Of a stretch of DNA of 64,000 bases, positions 12,488 through 25,000 are shown in pieces. The number at the start of each line of letters is the position of its first letter. Position 1 is the stretch's first letter. This stretch comes from Lanius collurio (lineage: Eukaryota; Chordata; Aves; Passeriformes; Laniidae). A model generated the notes under the pieces. That model saw only the letters and a list, made by a program, of their open reading frames with translations, was not told the DNA's origin and did not search any database. The stretch is from assembly GCA_020086605.1 (NCBI GenBank), contig JACBWW010000015.1, forward strand, positions 16,174,320 through 16,238,319, written 5' to 3'. Made by a program: the position numbers and the translations under genes.

Positions 12488-15320
12488 GTAAGTGGTCAGA
12501 AACATAACTACAACTAAGTTGTGGGAAGGACACTTATACACTCACTTGACTTCATATCAGAAAATTGTATTTGCTGCTAAGGCCCAAGTCTGCAGCATTT
12601 GGCTCAGCAATCACTGCTAATTTTAAACTGGAATAAAATAAAATTAGCAGTTACCTGGTAATTAACTGCTCATTTAATCTCAGGGTAATGTATTTTAATA
12701 AAATATTTCAAATACTAATATCAGCAGGAAGGAGTTGTCTCACTGTTCTTGTCTGTGTGATCAACTATGTAATATCCATTTGTACATGAATGAATGTTAA
12801 AGATGTTTTCTATCCAAGGGTTTGGGTAATAAGAACATAAAACAATAGCAAAAGCCTCAGCAAAAAAATAAACTCAGGCACTTTATCTTGAGAGTCTGGG
12901 CATGAAAGCCCTACAACTAAACCACCAATTGTTAATGCTGTGGTAGAGAAATACTGGAAGTATTTAAGGCAGGAGCAGCTATGCTTGGTAGTACTTCTTG
13001 TGTGCAAAACCATCCATCTGCAGAAGTTGCTGTGCATTTTAGAGACATCTTTCTGTGCTAGTCAATTCTGGCATGTCAGGGAGATTGAGGTGCAGACCAC
13101 TTCTCTCTACCAAAACCAGTTAACTGTGAATATTTTGTGCATTAAAAATAAGAAGTAAAAATAGGGTCTCATGGCAGTCAACCTAATCAAGAAATTATAT
13201 TGATACAATTGAAATTCCTTAAAACCACGTGCAGACTTACAAAAAATGTCCCAAACCCATACAAATGCAAATGTCAAGATATGACTAGCACCTTATTTGA
13301 TGACTGAAAGACCCCTGTGAGGCCTGTTACTCCTCACAGCTTTCAATTCATTGGTACATTACCTTCCAGTGACACTATTTTAGAAAAGCCCCTTTACCTG
13401 GATGTTCAATCCACAAATATCCTCCCACCTTATTAGCCTTCCTCCTCAAAAAGCAAGGAGTGTGAACTGACAGAATCAGTGACATAAATTTACACATTTT
13501 AGCAGCATCCAAAGGAGAAGTTCCATGTTTGCAGAGTAACATCTTCCTCCCCAGCATCAGTCTGAAGAACCTGGTGCATTTTTCTGGTGTTTGGTGTTGC
13601 AAAATCTACTTATACCGTCTACAAATGGAAAATAGACTTTAAGAGAAAAAAATAAGTAAAGATTGCACTTAAAATGACATGTGAGGCTCTGCTGAAACCT
13701 GACAATAATAAGACAACTTTGAAAAAAGGCAGTGGGTAGGACAGTCTCAACATCTGAAGAGTTTATTAAGTTGCCTAGCCCCATTTCTGCTGTTAGTTAC
13801 ACTGGTGTATATGGGGGATCAGTGCTTTGAACATCCCAGAGCTAACTCCAGATTTATTCCATGTGCAATAGAGAGCAGGATGTAACACAACAAATATGTG
13901 GAAAGGAAAGGATATTGCCTTTCTTATCCAATGTCATTTCAAAGTTTATGCTTGAGACTCCATGGAAGACTAAAAAAAACCCTCTAAAAATCACAGTTCT
14001 TGCTTTAGGACTGCAATAGTTGACTTCAGTTATACTGTAAATAAAGAGCCTTGAACAGCAAATCTCTTCATAATCAATGGCTTTGGTATATGCCCAAACA
14101 AAACCTCCTGACACCTACTTATGTTCAACTGTAATTTTTCCAACAGGTCCCTTCTGCCTCTCCATGCTGCAGGCTGGTGATAATGCAGCAGTGGCTACCA
14201 CACAGCCCGCTGTCAACTCCAAACCCCAGTGAGTAGTCTCAGCATCACAAATGTTTCACTCATCCTGCAGTAAAGTCAGGCAGCCCCATGCAGGTTTAAA
14301 AATGAAGCAAGACTGTAGGCACTGGTAAAATTACCATGTAGACACATGAAATTCAAGGAGAAACTTCCCAGTCATAGGTGTATAAAGCACCCATACTTTG
14401 CATCAAATGTAACCAAGACCATCTTTTTTGGACTACACACTCTAACCTTCTGAGAAGGCTAAGGAGGCCCTTTGAAATTGGACTGAGGGGTGCACAAAAA
14501 GTCAGATAATGAGGTTTTTTACTTGGAAATTCAATGCAGGAAGGGGCAGTTTTTCCTGTGGCTATAATCACTGAAATAGACAAACAACAGATCTCAGTGA
14601 TGTAAGGTGACAGATAAGCAACATTTTCTGTGCATGCCTTCCTCCCTTACTGGAATTCCTGGTATTATTTCCAAAGATATGCAACAAATACCTAGGTTAG
14701 ACATAGATATTTGCATGGGCAGCAATTTTGCATTAAAATGATTCTATGAGACCAATATTTTTGCACAGATGTGCAAATAACATTATGAATATAAAATAAG
14801 CGTGGACTCATTTCAGTGAATTCATTATTTTCTGATCTCCTTGTGTGTTTGTCACTAAACAGGGAACCATGGCACAACCAATGACCTCAGACAAGCAGTT
14901 GAAAGTGTAAAAGTTGGATGAGTAAATAGCTGATTTTTGCAAATAGAAGTTAGCTTTTTTATTACATAACTGCATGCAAGAAAAAACGACTGCTTCAAAG
15001 GACCAAAACCAACCTTAGAAAGACCACACAAAGATTGGGGAAAATACTCTGTTTATGAATAACTTGCTCTTATTACATCTGATAAAAAACTAGTTAGCTA
15101 GCACTAACATTTATAACAATAAAATTTACAAGAATTCATTCACATTGTAAATGTAGATGCACATAGCTGTAGGTGGTCAATATGCATTTGCTCACACAAG
15201 AATTTTGTGCCTTCATCACTTCCATGGATAAATAAGTCATCTGTATGTTGATGATTATCTGCAGCTAACTAACACAATCACAAAGTTTTAGGGACCCAAC
15301 AATGAACCAACCAATCTTAC

Positions 15321-15369
15321 CTGTTTGTGTGTCAAGGTTTTTTACTTGAAAATTTAAGTTTTTGTTGCA
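15321..15369 (-). other. possible 49-nt micro-exon
   Basis: On the minus strand a T-rich tract ending ACATTTACCAG precedes 15,369. A strong donor (AAACAG followed by GTAAGA) follows 15,321. Only one of the three frames is open. It encodes CNKNLNFQVKNLDTQT and leaves one base. The splice sites are good, but 49 open bases carry little statistical weight and no protein family is recognised. Confidence 0.12.
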
Positions 15370-16080
15370 CTGGTAAATGTCATGTAAAAAAAAAAATTGT
15401 TGCTATGCTAATCAAAAGGAAAGGACTGTGACAGACAAAACCACCCATTACTTTATGGTTTCTTTATAACAGGAGCCTGTTTCAGCTCAGACAAGCTTTG
15501 GTAACCTATTTGTAATTAGACAGCTCTGTGGGATTCACATAACCATAACAAGAAAACAAGTATCTGATAAATATCAGTAATGCCACTGTCTGGTTCATTT
15601 AAAGTTACTGATCAGCCTCAACTTTTTTTAAGGATTACTAACAATATTTATTTTTTATCTTTTTTTTTCAGATTTTGACTAATTTAAAGTGAAATTCTGT
15701 CAATATTGTCCCCTGCATTACAAAGAAAAAAGGACTTTAACTGAATGAATTATCAGAGCCAAACAGTACTACAAAACTTTTCCATATAAGCACAAACCTT
15801 TGTTGCTCAGAGGGTATATTTAACCCCCTGCAGAGTTTCACAGGTTTCAAAGAAATCAGGTATATGGGGAGGCACAGGAGTGGGAAGGAAGGAAATGGTA
15901 TCTTGGCTCCTGTGGGTCTTGGCCCAGGAGATGTGACCCACACTGGCTGGTGAAAAAATCCTTTTTGTTCATTTCTAGTTTCATTACATACCATAAAAGT
16001 CTAATTTTCAGTAGTTTTACTCTCCATCTCCCACCCAAAATATTGTATGCGAGATTTAAACAGTTGGGGAAACTTTTTGT

Positions 16081-16260
16081 CTATTACACATAACAAACGG
16101 GCTGGCTCAGCTGTCAAAATATTTTGTTTCCTTGAAAGGAATTAGTGTACAAAAATATTATTGCACTGTGTGAGCCAGAAGATGGGGAGGAAAATTACAA
16201 AGATCATTGATAATTACATTGAAATAGACAAACATGTAATTATGAATCAAAAAGCATGTA
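16081..16260. promoter_or_regulatory. candidate conserved regulatory element with paired TAATTA sites
   Basis: Low-repeat sequence that contains a perfect 10-bp inverted repeat, ATAATTACAT (16,210-16,219) and ATGTAATTAT (16,234-16,243), separated by 14 nt. Each arm contains a TAATTA homeodomain core. Flanking motifs include CAGCTGTCAA (16,109-16,118), an E-box next to a TALE-like half-site. Homeodomain cores arise often by chance in AT-rich DNA, so the paired geometry is the only distinctive feature. Confidence 0.2.
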
Positions 16261-19200
16261 TAGAATCACCCTCTACATGATTTGCAAGGTGTTTAGGAAA
16301 TATAGCTAGAGATAGAAATGGATATAGGAAAGGTATGTAAATAGTCATAGCTGCTTTTCACATAAACTGTCCTCTTCACAGTGATGTGAAAGAGCACAGC
16401 TGCTTCAATTGTCCAGTGCCTTTCCCTATTAGGTACAGATAGAAGGATTAAAAAAATCCAGTGTATCTTACACAGTAGTTTTTCTGTTTTCCCCTTCAAA
16501 TTTGATTAAAAAAAAAATCTGCTTTTAGATGGAAGTTTCTGAGCATAGAGATCTGGCTTGAATGCTTTGAGGACCTTACTGCAATGCATCATAATTTTTT
16601 AGGTATGTCTTCACACATTTTTGTCACCTACTCTCTTAACTTTGAAACCTCCCCCAACAAAACAAACCAAAACCCCAACACCATGGGATTTTCACAGGTT
16701 TATCTACAATTAGAATTTCTGTCATAAAATTTAGATGTCTGTTTTGTATAATACTGCATGAGGTTTTCCACGAATACTTTCAATGAATTAAAAGCAGCTT
16801 CTGTCGCGCAGTAGGAGGCCTGCATGAAACACAGGAAAGTCACCTGAAACATTAAAAAGCTCAAACAGTAATAAAAAGGTCCATTAAGATCAGCTAATAA
16901 TGCACTGAGGTATTGAGTAATACATCAAGTCATAAGAATAAACACAGATTAAGCATAGCCTTTAAGCCTAATGACATCATGCCTCAAATTATAACACAGA
17001 TAAACAAACACCAGAGCTCAATCATAGACTACTTTATCATTGCTTAAACTGTAATAAACAAAATATTCCTTATGTGGAACAAGGCAGACAGCAGGGATTC
17101 CAGGCATAGCCTTGCAGATGTCTCAACAAGAAAGCTGCATTTAACACAAGCCAACATTCTAGTTTTTCCTTGTTTGCTTTTTGTTGGTTTTAACCTTTCC
17201 TAAATATTTTTATACTGATATAGGAGACTTGAGCCATTTATAGCCAATCAAGAAACAGAATACTGACAGTAATCACACATTATGCTTTATTTCCCTGAAT
17301 AGGAAGCCAGATAGCTTTTAGTGTTTCATAAGTAATGCCACTGCTATTAAAATAACTGTGTGTGTTCAAAAATTGGTTTCTCTTCAATATTAAGTCTTTT
17401 GGCCATGTCTGAAGCCATTACAAATCAATGTGAGGGAGGGATTGAGCAGTTCTGCCCTCGATGTCACAGAAAGTACTCTTATCTAAGAGTTTCCACAATA
17501 ATGTTACCATAAAAGTGTTTTCCCCTTCATAAATTCTGCAAGGTAGTAGCCATCTCACATAATAGAAACATACTATAGGGCAGTTAGATGGAAAAAAACC
17601 CCAACAAATCAGTATGATACATCCATTGCAGAGGAGGAGAGGCCACTGGTGCCCTCTCAGCTGTACTAATCCAGTGGTAAAGAATGGATCTGGGCCAGTG
17701 CAGGCTTCTGCATAAGTTAAAGTGACCCAACAAATCCGAAACTGGCTGAGCAGTAAAGGCTAGAGATAAAATTAGGAAAGGCAGCAAAAGGCTGGCATGT
17801 CCTGTTAACTGCTATTTCTTTTCAGAGCTGTCATCTGAACTCTGGGAACAAGAGTTTTAAGCACAGACTCAGTGAGTGCTGTTATATACATTTGGTGCAA
17901 CACCTAAGGGATGTTTCCTTATCTATTAATTTCCATGTCAATTGGAAATATTTACCATGTCAGTCCAGATGAGTGCTAAGCAAAGCAAACTTTCCATCAC
18001 CGTGAATTGGTTCTCAGGGTCTTTTGCAAAGACTTAAAAGTCAGTGTTTTGCACAAACTCCCTTTGAAGTTAATTTCCATCCAGCTTCTCAGCTTAGGTG
18101 AGCACTGGGAGCCAGCTTGCTTTGCCAGGCAGGGAAATTCATATTTATTCCATTTTGCTTCCATAAACTCCCAGTCAATGTTATCCCTGCAGGTGTCTCT
18201 AAATCTCTGCCAGTGTTTTCCTCCCAATCCTCCCCCTTTTCCTTAATGACAATTAAAAAAAGCTTAAGCAAGGCTACCCATGGATGGAGTCCACTTCATT
18301 TTACTAACCCATGCTATCCTTCCAGCTGACAGCCCATCCTTTCTTTATAGTAATGGAGGAAGGGGCTGCCTTATCCTGCTACCAGAAAAACTCTACAGAA
18401 ACCCCCAAAACAGCTAATGAAGCCCAGAAGGCCTCACAGTTTTGTTTCAGAGATGAAAACCAAGACCAATATATGTCACTTTAGATTTGTTTCTAAGTAT
18501 TACACATGAATACATATGACCTTCCCATTACCTGGTAGCGTGGAACTGCTTCTGTCCCATCACAGGGAAGTGACATAAATGAGAAAAGTGAAATATTTTG
18601 CTGGTTGAATTGATGAAAAAAACAAAAGGCCCTGAATATTTTAAGTTTTCTCCTCTGACTTCAGCAACAGCTTAGAACATCCCCAGGATGTAAAGAATTA
18701 ATTAGCTGCCACAAACATTAGCTATGTTGCATAGGCCACAGTGTGGTTAAAGGCAATAGGAATTAAAAAAACCCTCCAAAACATAACGTGAGATTTTAGA
18801 CATATTTGAGAACTGTGCTTCAAACAGAAGGGGTTTGCTACCCAAGTAATTCCATATCTTCCCATAATTAAATGTTAATACAACATTTAGATATTGTACT
18901 AAAGAAAACAAAAAAACTTTCTCCATTCTCCAGCTAGCAGCTTGAGTTCCGTGTTTGGCTTTGGAAAGCTATCTGTGCAAGTAACAAAGCACCTTTGGAG
19001 TGATGAAGATACAAATAGAAATAGTTATAGGGAAAAGCTCTCCTTGGAATTCCAGATCAACCTTATGGGCAGTTAAGCAGCACTTGGACTACAAACTAGT
19101 GAGCTTGGCTTTTAATTATGTAACTAATAAGAAACACACTCAGCATATTCATGTTCCTTTAATGAACACAAGGTCATCACCCCTGATTTTTCAGAAAAAT

Positions 19201-21479
19201 CTGCAGGGAACTTCTGCTTTTTAAATGAATGGCATTAATTTGTGTATCAAGGAAAAAACTAGTAATGCCTGCTATAAATGTTGTAACACATATGCAGCCT
19301 TTACTAATAGTAGAATAATATTTCTGTAGCATTACAGAGCATTTTTGGGTCATGTGTACGTACACACATACCGAGAGACTATAAAGAACTGCTGCTGCTG
19401 ACCAGCTATGCTGTACACTGGTTCAGGAGCTTCATTTTGAAAGATCTCTCTTGGTGTCTATGGTGTCAGATTGAAGTCCATTGTCAGACAGAAGTCCATG
19501 AAATAGCATTGATAATTTGCAAACACGCTTTAAAAAAAACAGGTTCCCCTTTACACACACTGTTCCATGTTTGACTATCAAATGTTTTTGCTTTTTATGT
19601 ATGTACAATAATTGGCCAACATATCACAAAGAGCAGCAAATTTTTTGCAAGATTTCATCATCTGTAAATAACTAAATATATACAAAGTAAATTAAGACAC
19701 CCAGGAACACATCCAGGCATTGAACAGCCTTCCCTATTTGTATCTTTTAAATTGAAAAATTAAAATCGGCTACACCTCTTCAGCAAGGGTCCTGTCCCTC
19801 TCATCATTTAGTCTCATTCTTCATTTGCTTTCTTTCCCATCTCATGAAAGTGTTTTCCTCTTGGTCCTATGACAATTTCATTTCCTTCAGTGTTTTTTAG
19901 GGGTTTCTTTTTGTTCTGATTTTCTTCCCTTCCAGTGACTGGATGAGAAGGCCCTCTCCCACTCTTCAGTAATTAGAACAGTGTTTAAATGTCTTAAGAC
20001 CTGTAAACTTGTCCCAACCCATGCCTGAAGGCAGGTGACCACCGAGTCATCCTCTTTGCCTTGACAAGGTTGGTGTTTGTATTTGCCTTCCATGAAAAGG
20101 AACTCAAGTGCTGGGGCTGGAGCCTTGCAGGGACAATCTCCAGCCTGGATCACCAGGAGATACACCTGCCAGCCACCACTGTTGGCAGTTACCAAAAAGC
20201 TCTATGGTAGTTGTAGTTCATTGTCTTCCTCCTCTGAAGGAGCAACGCTGACTACTAACATAACACATTCAAGGTGATCATAAGTTTCCTTATTATAATC
20301 ATAAAAGGTATTTTACAGCTAGCCATATTTAAACACCTGCCACCCTGTGCCTGAAGCCACTGTTCACAGCTCAAAAAGTTTCTGCCGACTCCCTTTAAAC
20401 TCAGGGTAAGTTCTGTCTGGCCATGTCAACTGGTAGCACCCATTTTGCAGATTTGATCCAAAATATCTTTTTCTGGAACTTTGACTTGATGTGTACCCTT
20501 GTGTTTTCCAAAAGACACCAGATCTCATGGTCAGAGCATCACAAAGTACCTCCCAAGCAAGTCCTATGTGCTGACAGATCATCAACTTGTCTTTAATCAC
20601 CTTTCATTATGGCCCTCACAATCTTAAAAGCTTTTTTGACTCTTCAGTTATTCACCAAGCTTACACTGTTCCACAGGTCTCTGTGTCATTGGGTTTGAAG
20701 TAATTTGTTAACAGCAGTATTCCATCATTTGTTTTTTACTCTTGACCTACTAGACTGCAGGACAGTCTTAATTAGATAAAATTAAAATACTATTTTTCTC
20801 TTTTGGACATCCCTACTACAGTTTAAGGAGTGCCTTTTCACCTGTAACAGATTCCTATGAGGACAGTGCAATTTCTTTTCCTAGTTATCCTGGATTAAAA
20901 TACAACAATAAGACTCATTTTCTGATTGATATGATGTTTATACTGTTAAGCAGAAGCTGCACCACACAAAGGTCTATTGAATCAATGTGTAGATCACTAG
21001 TAAGGACTGATAGAGAAATTAATGTATCTGCAGCTTCTAAATGGGATAAAATACCATTCTATATGGACCAAGCTTCTTTAAAAAAGTACAGTGTGTATTT
21101 TTTTTTTTTGATGAAAAGTGGCCTAATTATTGACCTCCCTGCCTTGACAGAGCAAGACAATACATTTTTCTAAGTTTAACTGTAAAAGCCCAATGATGTG
21201 TAAAATGAGCCTTGAGTAGGATTATTAGATGCTATCAGCTTTTCAAAGCGAGTGTGTGACAAGATCTGATAATGCGTTGAGGATCAATGCATCTGTCCTT
21301 CTTGCATCTCTGCTCTCCTGGAGAGAAAGCAACTGCTACACCTCGTGAAGAGATCACAGTTGCTGAGCAACAGTAACAACACAAATATGCTCCTGGCATT
21401 GGCTTGGCAGCAGAAAAAAAATAATCTGTTGAAATAATAACCACCGACAGAAGAGAGAAGGAGCCACATCACACAAACT

Positions 21480-22060
21480 TAACGCTGAAATATTAGCTGC
21501 ACTTTCCTTCAGAAATCCTGCTACAGATACAATCGTCGCATGGCAAAGGGTATTCAGAGGAAAAATATCACTGTTATGAAAAACATGGAATAAAGCGTGA
21601 GAATAAATGAGGAGAGATTAGTTTGAGTTCTGTGGAAGTTATCCACAGAAATTACTACATTATCTAGAAATTATAACATGAACCAGTAGAATGCCACAAA
21701 AAATTTCTTCCATTAAGTGTATAGGAAGCTTTAAATAACCCATAAAAAGATCCTAATTTGTATTAGATTATGTGGGGCTTTTTCCTGAAGGATAAGTTGC
21801 CACTTTGAGTTAAGCACACTAGACTTAATTTAATCAAGCCACAGGAGCTTGAAACCCTCTGGACTAACAGCTAATTCACATTATTTGTAATCTTGATTTT
21901 AGGCAATTGCTTGCGATTTTGTAATTTGTGATTTGCAGGCTGATGAACACGAGCCACACAGAGCTTTCCTCTGTGTTGCTTAAATTCAAAAAACAGGACT
22001 TATTGGACAAATCTCCATAAGCAAATCAAACAGGTGAAAATTAAGGAAAAAATGAAATTA
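21480..22060. promoter_or_regulatory. candidate conserved noncoding element
   Basis: Repeat-free block with dense developmental-type motifs. It includes a CTGTGGA/TCCACAG 7-bp stem near 21,630-21,648, TTAATTTAATC, an ATTGCTTGCGATTTTG stretch that resembles a C/EBP half-site pair, and GATTTGC repeats. Retained CpGs such as CAATCGTCGCA (21,531-21,541) are unusual for this window. Conservation cannot be judged from one sequence. Confidence 0.2.
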
Positions 22061-25000
22061 TTTCTTTCAGCAGTCACTGTTTGTCTATCCATAACTAGTA
22101 GCTTTGAGAAGCATAAATTAAAAGTTGAAATGATTTATTTCAAAAATGAAATCAAGCACATGGCTACTTTTCCATTTCTTTATGTACTTTCACTCCCTGC
22201 TTTCTTCACTTCCCCTTGAAAGGGCTATTTCAACAAGAGCAAGTAAATGTCTATAATTGCAAATGAAAATGTTAATATAACATTTACACAGTTCAACAGC
22301 TTCAAAGCTGTTTCACTGAATGAATACGCCTAAAACAAGGCTTAGAGGCAGGGGGCAAAAATGCGACAAATTGCTACTTCAGTGGGAAATTTTGCAGTGA
22401 AACCTTAAATGCAGAAACAAAAATAAGAAAGGGGAAGGAAAAAAACAAATCAAAGTCTCATCATCTACCTAATTCAAACCATTTAGGAGCTCTGTGCCTA
22501 AGCCAAGGATTACCAGTGATACCATCTCCTTCAGTATGCTGTGCCTAAAGAAAGCACCCCTCTTATTAAAAAGAGAAAAAAGTTTAAAGCCAAATAATTC
22601 AGGCTTGCATAAATCTTTAATAGGAGCTACCCTTCCAGGATTGGATGCACTTTCTTTTCTCTGCCCAAGGGAAACACAATATGCCTTAGAAAAGAATAAC
22701 AGTAACTCCATCTTGTGTGTTATATGATATCTTCCAGTAATCCAGAGGATTTTGCCTTTGTCTGTCATAAACAAAAGGCCACCCATACATAATGTGTCCA
22801 GGCTTTTTCAGGCTCCTCACCTTAGCAGGTGACACTCAGGAGATGGATGGGGAATACTTAGCCCACCAGTTGCTGCAGGCAACTTTACTCTCATGGCAAT
22901 TTGGAAATGGAAAAAAACATCCCAAGAGAAAAGCACAGATTCTCCCTGTGTAAGAACAAAGCATTATTTGCACCCTGCAGTTGTCCTGATTTTCCAGAGA
23001 TCTTTCAAAAAGTTTTGCTACTGGTCCAAAAGCACATGATTTCATGATGTCGTTTTATTTTGAGTGAGAGCTCTTTGTGAGGTGTTTTCTGTTTGTTTCT
23101 ACCGATAAAGAAAATTTGCTTTTATAAAACCTCCCTGTCCACAAATTATCTGTAGAAACTAGAGATTGAAAGAACAGTTTAGATGAAGTTTAAAGCCTCA
23201 TGATTGGAACTTAACATGTAAGTAAACCACTAACAACAAATAATAAATGCCTGTTCTCCTACTGCAAAGGAAACACCTGAGATGCTCAACAAACTACCAT
23301 AACAGATCATTCAGTAAAGTGGCAGGAAATGTTGTGAAATCTAACAAAACCTCAGCATCTAAAATAAGCAGAAAAATAAAGAGGGAGGGGGCCGTATCTT
23401 TTGAAAGGGTGAGGACAGTAACAGGAGGAACAGAGCAACCACCAGGTGTGCCATCCAACTGGAGTTTGACCAGGAATCTGCTTTGTAAACCCAAGGTTTT
23501 CCAGCCAGAAAACCGAAGTGCTCCTTTGGAAACAGGGAGTTTAAATAGTGCTGGGCACACCTGGTCTGATGGCAGAGGAGAGTCTCAAGCAGGGGCACTG
23601 TTTCTGCAATGGGCAGGACTTGCTAGGGAGGGATGCTCTCAGACCAGTCTCCAGGCTGCAGGGACACGTGTGGCCAGATTATAGCATAGAAGAGTCCCTG
23701 AGAATTTTTTAAAATCAATTTGTGTACATATGCTAAGTAGTAATTGGTGTGAAATGAGGCTTCATGGGTCTTTTGTTGACTAGCATTGAATGACCTCTTA
23801 AATTTTTAGTGACAGGCACTGGCTATCAGATGGCAGCTACAGAAATTGAGGCCTGTTCCCCTCAGCAGCTTCATGGCAAATGCAAATGGGTATTAATTGG
23901 AATAGTTTTTCAGGCCAACAACAAGATAAAGGTTTAGCACAACTAATACTTGTAACCTGTGACAATAAATCATTTTGCTACTTAACTGAGGGTGGACAGA
24001 TTCTGTCTCATTTGACAAAAACATGAAGAAAAGTGATGTCATGCTGCAATCTCCAAAGGCTACCATGAGCCAAATTACTAACAGCCTCTAATATTTCTAG
24101 GAGAAAATGAGTATCAGAATCCAGTTTTGTTTATTTAATAAGTATTAATGTTGCCACTAAACCCACACCACTAACAAACTTGGATTGGACTAAATATATC
24201 TAACATATTGCTCATAGAATTGTATTTAAACATTTACTCCTCCTACAGCATGCTGAGATTTCTCTAGGATATTATATCCACTGTAAACACATGCACCAAG
24301 AAAACGTCTTTCAGGATAGCAAAGGGGAACAAAAATCCCAGGTATTTAGCATGCCAAAGTTCTCAGTGCTACTGTAAGGATGCTCATAAAAGCATCACCA
24401 TCCTACAGTTATAGGCAGCAAGAGTGCAGTGAAGTCCATCATGCTGCCTCCCACCACCACCATTTTCCCCATATCCGGCTCATACTCTTGCACTACAGCG
24501 TCTCCCAAACATCGTGCTTCTGCCCTTACTCAGACTTCTGCACCAGAAGTATCTGGCACATCCTGAGCTGCAGCTGGTGGAGGGAATACAGTGAAGGCAA
24601 TGGTATGTGTGCAAATGCAGTTACAGAGCTGACTTTGTTCCATGGCAGCCCTTGAGCTTTAATCTAATAAAAATTGTGCCAAAAGCCTTACTGGGCAAAT
24701 ATGTTGCTTGGTGAGTATTATGAAATAGGCACCCACAACTGACCTTTCCATCAGCTCTAAGATGGGTCTCTGAGGAGCCAGCCCTGTATTGTTGCATGTG
24801 GGACTTTTATGCTTGAACACTCTGAGATTTCAGGAGCATAAATAGGCCCATAATGGCTACCTGTCTATGAGGATGCCCAACAAGATGTGGGACTTGCAGC
24901 TATCAGCATTCTCCTCTGGCTGACTGACCCACTGCACTAGGTTTATAGTTCATCATAGACCTGTTAGCCATCAGTAACTGCATCCATCCCGACTGAAATA

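Larger units (their letters stand above)
10042..15320. other. single-copy noncoding DNA
   Basis: AT-rich unique sequence with no recognisable coding frame and no CR1. The only notable items are the G16 run and the splice-bounded segment near 12.4 kb, which are listed separately. Confidence 0.6.

Noticed and set aside
22819..22900. Minus-strand donor AAG|GTGAGG with a short open segment
   Set aside because: The acceptor is poor and the open segment is only about 50 nt.
23247..23684. 145-codon plus-strand frame
   Set aside because: Mixed low-information peptide with no recognisable domain. The opposite strand is also open over much of it.
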